A DNA stretch of 32,282 nucleotides, taken from positions 1 to 32,282 of the forward strand of contig NZ_JAJDWC010000083.1 in assembly GCF_022825805.1 (NCBI RefSeq), written 5' to 3'. The stretch comes from Phaeobacter sp. Lineage in GTDB: Bacteria; Pseudomonadota; Alphaproteobacteria; Rhodobacterales; Rhodobacteraceae. Under the pieces are notes generated by a model. The model worked only from the letters and a program-made list of their open reading frames with translations, was not told where the DNA came from and did not search any database. Every line of letters begins with the position of its first letter. Positions within the stretch are counted from its first letter, which is position 1. The position numbers were made by a program, and so were the translations under genes. Shown here piece by piece: positions 1 through 7,368 of this stretch.

Positions 1-119
1 CCATACAGCGTGGCCTGGACATGCCGATCACTGAAATCGTTGTGGCCCTGTTGGATCAACGCTTGACCATTGCGGATGCGACGGCTCAACTGCTCTCAAG
101 ACCATTGAAAGAGGAATAA
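1..119 (+). CDS. gpsA: Glycerol-3-phosphate dehydrogenase [NAD(P)+], C-terminal end (partial)
   Basis: Only the last 38 codons are in the window; the frame runs from base 3 to the TAA at 117-119. The peptide IQRGLDMPITEIVVALLDQ followed by a terminal SRPLKEE closely resembles the C-terminus of GpsA, where a conserved MPI segment and an LL-x-RPxKxE tail close the all-helical substrate domain. GpsA makes sn-glycerol-3-phosphate from dihydroxyacetone phosphate for phospholipid synthesis in the cytoplasm. The following YciI and EVE genes are the usual gpsA neighbours in Rhodobacterales, as I recall them, which supports the call. The catalytic and Rossmann parts lie outside the window, so the assignment rests on the tail and context only. 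Confidence 0.78.
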   Translation, partial: IQRGLDMPITEIVVALLDQRLTIADATAQLLSRPLKEE

Positions 120-120
120 C

Positions 121-393
121 ATGCTGATTGCCCTGATCGCACGGGACAAACCCGATCACCTGCAAACCCGTATGGACAACCGGGCAGCACACCTGGCCTA
201 TATCGAAAGCACAGGCTGCGTTGCACAGGCTGGCCCCCTGCTGGATCAGCAAGGCAGCATGGTCGGATCACTGATCATCCTCGATGTGGAAGATATGGCC
301 GCTGGTCAAGCGTGGGCTGATGGGGATCCTTATGCCAAGGCGGATCTGTTTGAGGCTGTTGAGCTGATCACCTGGAAGAAAGTTGTCGGCTGA
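121..393 (+). CDS. YciI-like protein
   Basis: A 90-residue protein matching the YciI family in size and pattern: a beta strand MLIALIARDKP, a conserved R-x-A-H-L-x-Y motif (residues 20-26) with His23, a glycine turn before GPLLDQQG, and a DPY motif (around residues 70-72). These His and Asp residues form the pocket of this ferredoxin-like alpha/beta fold. Function in vivo is not established; some relatives are fused to dehalogenases or act in small-molecule chemistry. The ATG follows the gpsA TAA by one base, and GAGGAATAAC provides a Shine-Dalgarno, so it is translationally coupled to gpsA. Its TGA overlaps the ATG of the EVE gene by one base. Fold assignment is confident, biochemical role is not. 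Confidence 0.85.
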   Translation: MLIALIARDKPDHLQTRMDNRAAHLAYIESTGCVAQAGPLLDQQGSMVGSLIILDVEDMAAGQAWADGDPYAKADLFEAVELITWKKVVG

Positions 394-815
394 TGGCGTA
401 TTGGCTGTTCAAATCCGAACCCTCCACCTGGAGCTGGGATGACCAGCAAACCAAGGGCGAAGAAGGCGAGGAATGGGACGGCGTGCGCAATTATCAGGCC
501 CGCAACTTCATGCGGCAGATGAAACTGGGCGATCGCGGATTTTTCTATCATTCGCAAAAGGAAAAATCAGTCGTCGGCATGGTTGAGGTCTGCGCAGAAA
601 GCCACCCGGACAGCACAACCGATGATGAGAGATGGGATTGCGTCGACATCAAAGCGGTGCGCAGCCTGACGCGCCCCGTCTCTCTAGCGCAGATCAAATC
701 TGATCCGCGCCTTGTAGACATGGCATTGGTCAAAAGTTCCCGTCTGTCGGTCCAACCCGTCACCGAAGCTGAATGGCTGATCGTCTGCGAATTGGGCGAA
801 ACAGATCCCAATTGA
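393..815 (+). CDS. EVE domain-containing protein
   Basis: A 140-residue single-domain EVE protein (PUA-like fold). The hallmark start MAYWLFKSEPSTWSWDD, the WDGVRNYQARNFMR segment (around residues 28-41), the FFYHSQ strand (around 50-55) and the later SVVGMVEV strand are typical. EVE domains are related to YTH and ASCH domains and are thought to bind modified nucleotides in nucleic acids; no catalytic activity is expected. The length equals the usual one for standalone family members, so it is complete. The ATG overlaps the preceding TGA (TGATG), indicating coupling with the YciI gene. A 56-base gap without a terminator separates it from the DUF1761 gene. Confidence 0.93.
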   Translation: MAYWLFKSEPSTWSWDDQQTKGEEGEEWDGVRNYQARNFMRQMKLGDRGFFYHSQKEKSVVGMVEVCAESHPDSTTDDERWDCVDIKAVRSLTRPVSLAQIKSDPRLVDMALVKSSRLSVQPVTEAEWLIVCELGETDPN

Positions 816-871
816 CCTGAATTGAACCCATCCTGCACACTGTTCCGGACATCACTGGGGGAAGAAGAGGG

Positions 872-1267
872 ATGGAGGTTCTCAATATAGTCGTGGCTGC
901 TGTTGCTGGATTTGCCTTGGGGGCGGTTTGGTATGGGCTGCTGGCGCAACCTTGGATGCGGGCATCACAGGTGCCGACTGGCGAAGATGGCAAACCCATA
1001 AATGCGCAAAACCCCATGCTCTACCTAGGTACCTTTGCGTTGCAAATCGTGGTCGCCGGAATGATGCGACATGTGTTTGTTCTGTCGGGGATCGAAACTG
1101 CGGGGGCTGGGCTTGTTGGTGGCCTGGGCGTGGGGCTGTTTTTCATCACCCCCTGGATCATGATCAACAATCTCTATTGTGCACGACCAATGCAGCTTTC
1201 GCTGATTGATGGTGGCTATGCGACCTTGGCCTGCGCCGCGATTGGATTGGTTCTGACCCTGTTCTGA
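872..1267 (+). CDS. DUF1761 family membrane protein
   Basis: A 131-residue integral membrane protein with about four hydrophobic segments (roughly residues 5-26, 47-68, 77-103 and 113-131). The N-terminal pattern, a helix ending in GAVWYGLLAQPWMRA, and the loop before ITPWIMINNLYCARP are characteristic of DUF1761, a family of small inner-membrane proteins with no established function. The start is supported by GAAGAAGAGGG just before the ATG. It probably belongs to the gpsA-YciI-EVE transcript, which would then end at the strong hairpin at 1360-1399. Nothing in the neighbourhood reveals its job. Confidence 0.83.
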   Translation: MEVLNIVVAAVAGFALGAVWYGLLAQPWMRASQVPTGEDGKPINAQNPMLYLGTFALQIVVAGMMRHVFVLSGIETAGAGLVGGLGVGLFFITPWIMINNLYCARPMQLSLIDGGYATLACAAIGLVLTLF

Positions 1268-1359
1268 GAGCCCGAGGGCTGACAGGTACATTCCTGCCAG
1301 AACATTCCAGATCCATCCAAGGAGACTGGGACCTGCAAACCCAACGGCCTGCAAAATAA

Positions 1360-1399
1360 AAAAGGGAAGACCAAGCCATCTGGCAGGATCTTCCCTTTT
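1360..1399 (+). terminator. Bidirectional rho-independent terminator
   Basis: AAAAGGGAAGA (1360-1370) pairs perfectly with TCTTCCCTTTT (1389-1399), and the interior GCCA/TGGC (1375-1378, 1381-1384) can extend the structure. The A-run on one side and the T-run on the other make it work in both directions. It lies about 95 bases after the DUF1761 stop and downstream of the minus-strand DUF2853 gene. Confidence 0.8.
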
Positions 1400-1578
1400 A
1401 CCCCACGTGCTCCTAGTCCACCACACGTGTTCGTAAATCTGTGATCCTGGCCATCCTGACCGATAAGTTCAAACTAGGTGGAAACCACTGATTCCGCAAA
1501 ACTTATACCAATAAAATCAAGCATAAATTTGCATTGCCTCAATCAAAACGCATAGGACCACGCCAAACACCCCTCGGA

Positions 1579-1596
1579 CCGGGCCGCACAGCCCGG
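1579..1596 (-). terminator. GC-rich hairpin behind the DUF2853 gene
   Basis: CCGGGC (1579-1584) and GCCCGG (1591-1596) form a 6-bp stem, extendable by GGA/TCC across a one-base bulge. It begins 23 bases past the DUF2853 stop codon on the minus strand. No U-run follows, so it may stabilise the 3' end rather than terminate alone. Confidence 0.4.
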
Positions 1597-1618
1597 ATCC
1601 TACGGTTTGTGTTTATAT

Positions 1619-1960
1619 TCAGCCGTAGATGGCTTCTTTGCCAAAATGTTTGGTCAGCATGTAATACACCACAGCGCGGTATTTGTTTCGCTCGGATGAG
1701 CCGTAGATGTCCACGACGGACCCAATCGCTTCCATCAACTCAGGCCCATCAGGCAGGCCAAGTTTCTTGATCAGGAAGTTGTTTTTGACAGTTTCCAATT
1801 TGCTTGGCTGGCTGGACGCAACGGTGGAAGCATCCGCATCATAGATGGACGGACCACAGCCAATGGTGACTTTTGTCAACAGATCCATGTCTGGATCCAT
1901 ACCGCATTTGTTTTTCAGATCGTTGGCATATTGTTCGATCAGATCGTCACGCTTTCCCAA
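1619..1960 (-). CDS. DUF2853 family protein
   Basis: A 113-residue soluble protein matching DUF2853 in length and motifs: MGKRDDLIEQYANDLKN at the start, a TIGCGPSIY segment in the middle (around residues 32-40), KNNFLIKKLGL (around 60-70) and RNKYRAVVYYMLTKHFGK at the end. The family is helical and common in Alphaproteobacteria and Bacteroidota, with no known function. The start codon is TTG, not ATG; it is chosen because family members begin exactly here (MGKRDDL) and because a GGGAGAGAG Shine-Dalgarno lies at suitable distance. It stands alone, convergent to DUF1761 and separated from ahcY by the ahcY terminator, so it should have its own promoter in 1961-2130, where two palindromes occur. 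Confidence 0.88.
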   Translation of the reverse strand: MGKRDDLIEQYANDLKNKCGMDPDMDLLTKVTIGCGPSIYDADASTVASSQPSKLETVKNNFLIKKLGLPDGPELMEAIGSVVDIYGSSERNKYRAVVYYMLTKHFGKEAIYG

Positions 1961-2084
1961 AGTCTCTCTCCCGTTTTACTCATGGAACTCATACAGGCGG
2001 AGCGGCTCGTGCTGCTCTCATTATGGGCTCACTCTAGCCACGTGATGACGGCCGGTAACTGGGAATTTTCTGTCAAAACGTCCA

Positions 2085-2119
2085 ATTTCGCGCGAAATGC
2101 TGTGTTTCGGACACGAAAC
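2085..2119. promoter_or_regulatory. Two adjacent TTTCG/CGAAA palindromes (putative operator)
   Basis: ATTTCGCGCGAAAT (2085-2098) is a perfect 14-bp palindrome. Six bases further, GTTTCG-GACA-CGAAAC (2104-2119) is a second perfect dyad with the same half-site TTTCG/CGAAA but a 4-base instead of a 2-base spacer. They lie 125-160 bp before the DUF2853 start, between it and the ahcY terminator. The arrangement resembles a tandem binding site for a dimeric regulator; the regulator is unknown. Confidence 0.42.
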
Positions 2120-2135
2120 GGCCCTCTATTGCACA

Positions 2136-2167
2136 AAAACACCCCGCGCCGGGGCACGGGGTGTTTT
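2136..2167 (-). terminator. Rho-independent terminator of ahcY
   Basis: AAAACACCCCG (2136-2146) pairs perfectly with CGGGGTGTTTT (2157-2167) around a 10-base GC-rich loop. On the minus strand the stem ends in a run of T residues, and it begins 35 bases after the ahcY stop codon. The T-run on the plus side makes it potentially bidirectional. Confidence 0.88.
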
Positions 2168-2202
2168 CCAACAAACTGACAGACTAGCCAGCCTATGACT
2201 AC

Positions 2203-3591
2203 TTAGTAGCGGTAATGTTCCGGTTTGAACGGGCCTTCGGGTGTCACACCGATATAGGCCGCCTGATCGCTGCTCAGCTGGGTGAGTTTGACACCAATCC
2301 GATCCAGATGCAGGCGGGCAACCTTTTCATCCAGGTGCTTCGGCAGAATGTAGACGTCGTTCTTATACTCATCACCGCGGGTCCACAGTTCGATCTGTGC
2401 CAGAACCTGGTTGGTGAAAGAAGCAGACATCACAAAAGACGGGTGGCCAGTGGCGTTGCCGAGATTCAGCAAACGGCCTTCGGAAAGCAGGATGATCTTA
2501 TTGCCTGATGGCATCTCGATCATATCCACTTGATCCTTGATGTTGGTCCACTTGTGGTTCTTCAGGTTGGCCACCTGGATTTCATTGTCAAAGTGACCAA
2601 TGTTGCCGACGATAGCCATATTCTTCATCGCGCGCATATGCTCGATGCGAATGACATCCTTGTTGCCGGTTGTGGTGATGAACACGTCAGCGGTGGCGAC
2701 TTCATCTTCCAGCAGGGTCACTTCGAACCCGTCCATAGCGGCCTGCAGCGCGCAAATCGGGTCTGCCTCGGTGACTTTCACCCGGGCGCCTGCGCCGCGC
2801 AGCGAGGCTGCGGAGCCTTTGCCCACGTCGCCATAGCCACAGACCACAGCGACCTTGCCGGCCATCATGGTGTCAGTGGCGCGGCGGATACCGTCGACCA
2901 GCGATTCCTTGCAGCCATATTTGTTGTCGAACTTCGACTTGGTCACGGAATCATTGACGTTGATGGCTGGGAACGGCAGCTGGCCTTCTTTCACCAGCTC
3001 ATAAAGGCGATGCACGCCGGTGGTGGTTTCCTCGGAAACACCTTTGATCGCGTCGCGGGTCTTGGTGAACCAGCCTGGGGACTGTGCCATCCGCTTCTGG
3101 ATCTGAGCCTTGATGACAGCCTCTTCCTCGGACTGCGGCACAGGAATGATCTCCTCTCCGGCCTCAGCGCGCGCGCCCAGAAGGACGTAGAGTGTTGCGT
3201 CGCCACCATCATCCAGGATCATGTTTGCGCCCTCGGCAAATTGGAAGGACCGATCCAGATAATCCCAATGCTCTTCAAGGCTTTGACCCTTGATCGCAAA
3301 CACTGGGATATTGGCATCCGCGATTGCTGCTGCTGCGTGATCCTGAGTCGAGAAGATGTTGCAGGACGCCCAGCGCACGTCTGCGCCCAGTGCCACCAGC
3401 GTTTCGATCAGGACTGCAGTTTGGATGGTCATGTGCAAAGAGCCGACGATACGCGAGCCTGCCAGGGGCTTGCTGTCGCCATATTCTGCACGCAGGGCCA
3501 TCAGACCTGGCATTTCCGTTTCCGCGATGTCGAGTTCCTTGCGGCCAAAACTCGCCAGCGCAATATCTTTGACGATATAATCCCCGGGCAT
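2203..3591 (-). CDS. ahcY: Adenosylhomocysteinase (S-adenosyl-L-homocysteine hydrolase)
   Basis: A 462-residue enzyme that splits S-adenosylhomocysteine into homocysteine and adenosine with tightly bound NAD+, removing the inhibitory product of methylation reactions and feeding the methionine cycle. Visible signatures are [16 protein letters not shown] at the start, the [14 protein letters not shown] segment, [13 protein letters not shown] with the conserved lysine that contacts substrate, the NAD-binding loop [14 protein letters not shown], and the C-terminal KPEHYRY that closes over the neighbouring subunit. A longer reading up to 3720 exists, but the ATG at 3591 is preceded by GGAG at six bases and gives the family's usual N-terminus. 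It appears to be monocistronic, with a structured leader and a strong terminator. Confidence 0.98.
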   Translation of the reverse strand: MPGDYIVKDIALASFGRKELDIAETEMPGLMALRAEYGDSKPLAGSRIVGSLHMTIQTAVLIETLVALGADVRWASCNIFSTQDHAAAAIADANIPVFAIKGQSLEEHWDYLDRSFQFAEGANMILDDGGDATLYVLLGARAEAGEEIIPVPQSEEEAVIKAQIQKRMAQSPGWFTKTRDAIKGVSEETTTGVHRLYELVKEGQLPFPAINVNDSVTKSKFDNKYGCKESLVDGIRRATDTMMAGKVAVVCGYGDVGKGSAASLRGAGARVKVTEADPICALQAAMDGFEVTLLEDEVATADVFITTTGNKDVIRIEHMRAMKNMAIVGNIGHFDNEIQVANLKNHKWTNIKDQVDMIEMPSGNKIILLSEGRLLNLGNATGHPSFVMSASFTNQVLAQIELWTRGDEYKNDVYILPKHLDEKVARLHLDRIGVKLTQLSSDQAAYIGVTPEGPFKPEHYRY

Positions 3592-3596
3592 TGCTT

Positions 3597-3638
3597 GCTC
3601 CATTCCGGTTTCATGTGCTCTGGCGCAGGAGGTAGCAC
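3597..3638 (-). promoter_or_regulatory. Hairpin in the ahcY leader with loop complementary to the ribosome-binding site
   Basis: Read on the minus strand, GTGCT (3638-3634) and AGCAC (3619-3615) enclose a 14-base loop that contains CCTCC; the ahcY Shine-Dalgarno GGAGC lies at 3601-3597. CTCC in the loop can pair with GGAG to form a pseudoknot that would hide the ribosome-binding site. The geometry recalls SAM/SAH-type riboswitches, but the loop does not match the conserved core I remember, so it is only a candidate element. Confidence 0.33.
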
Positions 3639-3736
3639 TGCAATGGTTTATAAGCAACGAACATGCCCAAAATGAGCGGTCGGGATAGGCGATCAGACCC
3701 AACATACCCCGACCACACAACCGGTGTTAGAACCGG

Positions 3737-4051
3737 TCAGCTGGGTGTACCCGGGTCTTTTGGCGCTGGCTCCAGCTGGAAAAAATCGGTGCCGGAGGCA
3801 ACGATACAGCTCAGCCCATTGGGATGAGAGACAACAATGGTGAATGTCCCAGTTGCTTCTGATGCCCAGAGTTCGACTACTGTCGAAACCGGTCGGCTTT
3901 GCTGAAATCCACCAGCGGTCAGACGTTCTGCATAAGAGGTTTCCAAACGCTCCACCAATGTGTCGCGCTGAATGCAGCCAGACGCATGTGCAGGCGGGGC
4001 CGTCGCAAGCATGCCAAAGACCAAGGAAGTTGATACTAAACGCTTGAACAT
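3737..4051 (-). CDS. Small exported protein of unknown function
   Basis: A 104-residue protein I do not recognise. It has a clear Sec signal peptide: MFKRLVSTSLVFGMLATAP with basic N-region, hydrophobic core, and a probable signal peptidase cut after AHA (residues 21-23), leaving a mature protein of about 80 residues that begins SGCIQRD. The mature part has two cysteines (26 and 81), which could form a disulfide in the periplasm. The middle (VELWASEATGTFTIVVSH, around 63-80) predicts as a small beta-rich domain, and the tail is proline-rich. The ATG is preceded by AAAGGA at good spacing. It lies 145 bases before ahcY in the same direction and may share transcription, but nothing ties it to methyl metabolism. 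Confidence 0.68.
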   Translation of the reverse strand: MFKRLVSTSLVFGMLATAPPAHASGCIQRDTLVERLETSYAERLTAGGFQQSRPVSTVVELWASEATGTFTIVVSHPNGLSCIVASGTDFFQLEPAPKDPGTPS

Positions 4052-4296
4052 GATGTGTTCCTTTCGTTCATGTCACATCCACGAAAGGAGCCTGCAATCT
4101 GGGGCAGAAACCCCTATCGTGCCATAAATATATGGTGCGTTCAGGGCTTGTTTTCAAATAACCTGGCCTCACGTCCGCGTGGTCCGCGCGTGTGCAAGGC
4201 CGTGACAGCCAGCAATTTGTCAGTCTGTTTCTTCGCAATTGCGTCGATGTTTTGCCTCCGCTAATCAAGAGACAGTCCCGTGAAAAAGAGGTCGTT

Positions 4297-4893
4297 ATGC
4301 CGCCCAAAGCCCCACGCGCCTGGCAGAGAATGTTGTCCGGCCGCCGTCTGGATCTGCTGGACCCGACCCCCATGGATATCGAAATAGAAGACATCGCCCA
4401 TGGGCTTGCGTTCGTCGCTCGCTGGAACGGGCAAACCGCAGGCGATTTTGCCTATTCTGTGGCCGAACATTCGCTGCTGGTGGAAACTCTTTTCAGCCGA
4501 ATGCAACCCGCCGCGCCAGCAAAATGGCGCTTGGCTGCCCTGCTGCATGATGCACCTGAATATGTGATCGGGGACATGATTTCACCGGTGAAAACCGCCG
4601 TTGGTCCGGGATATGAAGATCTCGACAGACGCCTTGCTGGCGCAATTCACCTTCGGTTTGGGCTTCCTGCGGCGCTGCCAAAGACGGTGAAATCACAAAT
4701 CAAGAAGGCCGACAAAGTCAGCGCCTGGATGGAAGCAACGCAAATCGCGGGGTTTTCGATCACAGAGGCAAACAAGCTTTTCGGCAGACCCAATCCTGAG
4801 GTATTGGAGCAGCTGCAGATCAACCTGCGCCCTCCAATGGAGGTCCGCCAGGATTTCGTTGCCCGCCACAAAGCGCTGCAGGATGCCGTCTGA
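4297..4893 (+). CDS. HD-domain phosphohydrolase, YfbR-like
   Basis: A 198-residue cytoplasmic metal-dependent phosphohydrolase. The HD-fold ligands are visible in order: His35 (EDIAHGL), His58 (VAEHSLLVE), the His84-Asp85 pair followed by Glu88 (LLHDAPEYVIGDMISPVK) and the distal Asp139 (IKKADKVSAWMEA). The phrase HDAPE-x3-GD-x2-SPVK closely resembles the HDxxE-x3-GD-x2-TPVK of YfbR-type 5'-nucleotidases, which dephosphorylate deoxynucleoside monophosphates. The start was placed at 4297 because AAAGAGG lies six bases upstream and the preceding in-frame residues are not family-like; the frame itself opens earlier, at 4192. It is a single gene, divergent from the exported protein and ending two bases from the convergent GT61 gene. 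Exact substrate is inferred only. Confidence 0.88.
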   Translation: MPPKAPRAWQRMLSGRRLDLLDPTPMDIEIEDIAHGLAFVARWNGQTAGDFAYSVAEHSLLVETLFSRMQPAAPAKWRLAALLHDAPEYVIGDMISPVKTAVGPGYEDLDRRLAGAIHLRFGLPAALPKTVKSQIKKADKVSAWMEATQIAGFSITEANKLFGRPNPEVLEQLQINLRPPMEVRQDFVARHKALQDAV

Positions 4894-4895
4894 CC

Positions 4896-6122
4896 CTATG
4901 AAACGGCCGCGTCACGGGCAGCACGCCGCGCGCGCCGCTGGTCCCGCCTGCGACGGCGAACAAATTCAGGGGATTCAACAAAACCGTTCTCCCCTGTCAG
5001 CCCTTTTTGGTGAAGAATCTTCGCTCGCGTGTCATCATCCAGCGCAGACCAAGTCTCTCCGCCAGTGACAAATCCCGCATCGGCCAACGCCCTGCCGATG
5101 ACCGCGTGGTTCAACTCACCAAAGCTCAGTCTGCTGGATCGTGCGTCCTTGGCAGGAACCCATTCGGTGCGCAGTCCACCGATCACCAACGGATCATTCT
5201 TGCAAAAATGGGCCACATTGGTCGCAAGCAACGTATGCGCCCCCATGGTGCGGCGCAGTACGATGGCCACCTGCTGGTCGGGACGCCCAACCATCGAAAA
5301 AAGATGCAGCGCCGATCCATCCGCAGCGATGATTTTTTTGGCCGCTTTGTAATGTGCCAGTTGCTCTGAAAGCGAATGATCCTGCGGATGGAAAATCACA
5401 TAGCCTTCGCCGCGCAACATATCTTCGAGCTGCTCTTCCCCGAGCAACCCACCTTTTCTCAGGCCCAGTTTTGAGCGGGAGATATAAATTTTCTCGGGCC
5501 CATCTGGCTGGATCTTGCGCGCAAAAGAACTGTGAACCGCATTGCGAAATTTGGGCGTTGCCTCCGTGATCTTGCCAAGGCCAAACCCCTGACCGGGGAC
5601 CACCAGTTCTTCGACCTCTGTGGGTTCAACGGCGACCCGGATCGGCAATGACCCCGCAAACAGATCCACAAACTCCCGATGAAATCCACGAATCTGATCG
5701 CCGACTTTGGGTCGTTTGGGAACAAACAAGACGCCGTCTACCTGTTCTTTGAGATACGCCAATGCCCAAAGGCGTGAACTGCTTTCGACCAGGAAATGGC
5801 CAAAATGGGCCCAGAGAACCCCGCCCCAGAGCCAACGCCCCTGAATATGCTGCGACACCTTTTCAGGTTTGTCGGGTGCGATGGTTATAGGCCGATATCG
5901 GCGCCACAACGCTCCTTGCGGACAGTAACTGCCATCTTCGTACAAAACGCCTGCAGCCTGGACCATGTCACTGATGACCGGCGGCACGACGATCCCGTTG
6001 GGAACCGTGATGATTTCCTCAGACCAGCCACCATACGGGGATGGCTCGTTCCGCGGATCTGACACATCAATCTGATCCGATGGCTGTGCAGCGACGGAGG
6101 CATCACCTGTTGGGCTGGTCAT
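4896..6122 (-). CDS. Glycosyltransferase family 61 protein (DUF563)
   Basis: A 408-residue protein with DUF563/GT61 signatures: LWAHFGHFLVESSSRLWAL (around residues 104-122), EKIYISRSKLGLRKG (around 210-224), then NP-loop-like ADGSALHLFSMVGRP (around 269-283). GT61 enzymes transfer sugars to glycans; bacterial members often sit in exopolysaccharide or envelope-glycan loci. There is no signal peptide, so it is cytoplasmic or membrane-associated. The C-terminus is strongly basic (RRRRRDQRRARRAARD, around 388-403), probably a nucleic-acid- or membrane-contacting tail. Its ATG lies only four bases after the regA stop, so it is likely read in the senC-regA transcript. It ends two bases from the convergent HD gene with no terminator visible. 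Donor and acceptor are unknown. Confidence 0.85.
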   Translation of the reverse strand: MTSPTGDASVAAQPSDQIDVSDPRNEPSPYGGWSEEIITVPNGIVVPPVISDMVQAAGVLYEDGSYCPQGALWRRYRPITIAPDKPEKVSQHIQGRWLWGGVLWAHFGHFLVESSSRLWALAYLKEQVDGVLFVPKRPKVGDQIRGFHREFVDLFAGSLPIRVAVEPTEVEELVVPGQGFGLGKITEATPKFRNAVHSSFARKIQPDGPEKIYISRSKLGLRKGGLLGEEQLEDMLRGEGYVIFHPQDHSLSEQLAHYKAAKKIIAADGSALHLFSMVGRPDQQVAIVLRRTMGAHTLLATNVAHFCKNDPLVIGGLRTEWVPAKDARSSRLSFGELNHAVIGRALADAGFVTGGETWSALDDDTRAKILHQKGLTGENGFVESPEFVRRRRRDQRRARRAARDAAVS

Positions 6123-6126
6123 TGAC

Positions 6127-6681
6127 TTACTTCGGGCTGCGTTTAGCCAGAATACGCTGCAGGGTTCGACGGTGCATGTTCAGCCGCCGTGCAGTTTCAG
6201 ACACGTTCCGGTCGCAAAGCTCGTAGATGCGCTGAATATGCTCCCAACGCACACGGTCCGCGCTCATCGGGTTCTCCGGTGGTGGCGGCAGCTCTTCATC
6301 ACCAGCCAGGAGCGCATTCATGATATCCGCCGCGTCGGCTGGTTTTGACAAATAATCGGTGGCCCCGATTTTGACGGCAGCCACCGCAGTCGCAATGGCG
6401 CCATAGCCTGTCAGAACCACAACACGACTGTCTGGCCGTCTTTCGCGCAGGATTTCGACAACATCCAGGCCGTTGCCGTCCTCCAGCCGCAGATCCACAA
6501 CAGCAAAGGCTGGGGGTCGGGCGGTTGCGATGGCGCTGCCTGCGGCGACGGATCCAGCGGTTTCCACCTCGAAACCACGCTTTTCCATGGCCTTTGCCAA
6601 CCGCCGCAGAAACGGCTCATCGTCATCGACCAACAAAAGCGTTTTGTCCGGCCCAATCTCCTGCATTGCTGCTTCGCTCAT
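6127..6681 (-). CDS. regA: Redox response regulator RegA (PrrA/ActR)
   Basis: A 184-residue response regulator, exactly the usual RegA length. The receiver domain has the acidic cluster VDDDEPF (18-24), phosphoacceptor Asp63 in VVDLRLEDG, Thr/Ser in VVLTGYGA (around 87-94) and Lys in YLSKPAD (around 110-116). A proline hinge (LPPPPENPMSADRVRWEHI) leads to a Fis-type helix-turn-helix, SETARRLNMHRRTLQRIL, at the C-terminus. These strings are nearly invariant in RegA/PrrA. It is phosphorylated by RegB and controls photosynthesis, respiration, carbon and nitrogen fixation genes in response to redox. Start at 6681 is preceded by AGGAG; a longer reading to 6732 is unlikely. It follows senC and precedes the GT61 gene; the classical downstream hvrA is not present. 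Confidence 0.97.
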   Translation of the reverse strand: MSEAAMQEIGPDKTLLLVDDDEPFLRRLAKAMEKRGFEVETAGSVAAGSAIATARPPAFAVVDLRLEDGNGLDVVEILRERRPDSRVVVLTGYGAIATAVAAVKIGATDYLSKPADAADIMNALLAGDEELPPPPENPMSADRVRWEHIQRIYELCDRNVSETARRLNMHRRTLQRILAKRSPK

Positions 6682-6759
6682 ACGGTCGGTCTCCTGCAGT
6701 GTGCCAATCGCCATTATGATATTACGCTTCAAAGCAAAAACGTCAAATGCCGTGGCGGC

Positions 6760-7368
6760 TTAGACGTTGTCGACGAAGCACCCGACCTTCTCGGCAATCT
6801 GCTCGGGGCTTTCATCGCGGCGGAAAAATTCAACGAACCCAACCTCAGGCATCACCAAGTAGGTGAAGGTCGAATGGTCCACCAGATAGTACTCCCCGTC
6901 ATCCTCATGGCGTTTGAAATAGGTCTTGTAGGCCTTGCTCGCCGCGCGAACCTGTTCGTCAGTGCCGGTCAGACCGATCATACGTTCGTGCAGGTTTGCA
7001 GCAAAGTCACCAACCACCTCTGGGGTGTCGCGCTTTGGATCAACAGAAATGAACACAGGTGTCACATCATATCCCTGGCCATCCAGAACATCGATCGCTT
7101 CGGCGTTGCGAGACACATCCAGCGGGCAGACATCAGGGCAGAACGTATATCCGAAGTAGACCAGCGACGGTTTGGTAATCACATCCTGATCTGTCACCGT
7201 CTGGCCTTGCGCATTGATCAATTCGAACGGGCCGCCGATTGCGCTGGATCCGCCGGCAATCTGACTGCTGCGGCATTGTTCATAGTCCCCCCCGCTGGTG
7301 GCCAACCAGGTCCCGCCCAAAACGGCGACGATTGCAGTAACGGCGGCAACGGGAATAATGGGGTTCAT
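6760..7368 (-). CDS. senC: SCO1/SenC family copper chaperone
   Basis: A 202-residue membrane-anchored periplasmic protein that delivers copper to the CuA/CuB centres of cytochrome c oxidase. A single N-terminal membrane helix (about residues 4-24) is followed by a thioredoxin-like domain carrying the copper ligands Cys77 and Cys81 (FCPDVC) and His165 (LVDHSTFTYL). FISVDPKRDTPEVV (around 106-119) is another family hallmark. The start ATG has AAGG upstream. The gene lies directly upstream of regA in the same direction and divergent from regB, as in Rhodobacter, where SenC also affects oxygen-dependent signalling through the oxidase. Expression is probably under RegA control, though no site can be assigned with certainty. 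Confidence 0.96.
   Translation of the reverse strand: MNPIIPVAAVTAIVAVLGGTWLATSGGDYEQCRSSQIAGGSSAIGGPFELINAQGQTVTDQDVITKPSLVYFGYTFCPDVCPLDVSRNAEAIDVLDGQGYDVTPVFISVDPKRDTPEVVGDFAANLHERMIGLTGTDEQVRAASKAYKTYFKRHEDDGEYYLVDHSTFTYLVMPEVGFVEFFRRDESPEQIAEKVGCFVDNV

Larger units (their letters stand above)
1268..1618. other. Intergenic region between convergent DUF1761 and DUF2853 genes
   Basis: This 351-base gap holds no credible gene on either strand. It contains a long bidirectional terminator hairpin (1360-1399), a GC-rich hairpin close to the end of the minus-strand gene (1579-1596), and an AT-rich stretch at about 1495-1545 with no convincing promoter. A short ORF reading rightward from 1534 has no ribosome-binding site and runs over DUF2853, so it is not called. 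Confidence 0.6.

Noticed and set aside
1534..1770. A plus-strand 78-codon frame over the DUF2853 3' end
   Set aside because: No ribosome-binding site, overlaps a GC-rich hairpin and a recognised minus-strand gene, and its composition is unlike a protein.
2530..3675. A 381-codon plus-strand frame antisense to ahcY
   Set aside because: It mirrors a highly conserved enzyme on the other strand, lacks a ribosome-binding site and has no recognisable domain; long antisense frames are common in GC-rich codon usage.
3592..3736. Firm assignment of a SAM/SAH riboswitch to the ahcY leader
   Set aside because: Only the loop size, TCCTG and a TGGAGCA-like 3' element resemble the class; the conserved loop core is not present, so it is kept as a candidate structure only.
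4101..4135. Small hairpins GGGG-CAGAAA-CCCC and CCATA-AATA-TATGG in the gap before the HD gene
   Set aside because: Short stems of 4-5 bp without further context; the AT-rich one may simply contain promoter sequence.
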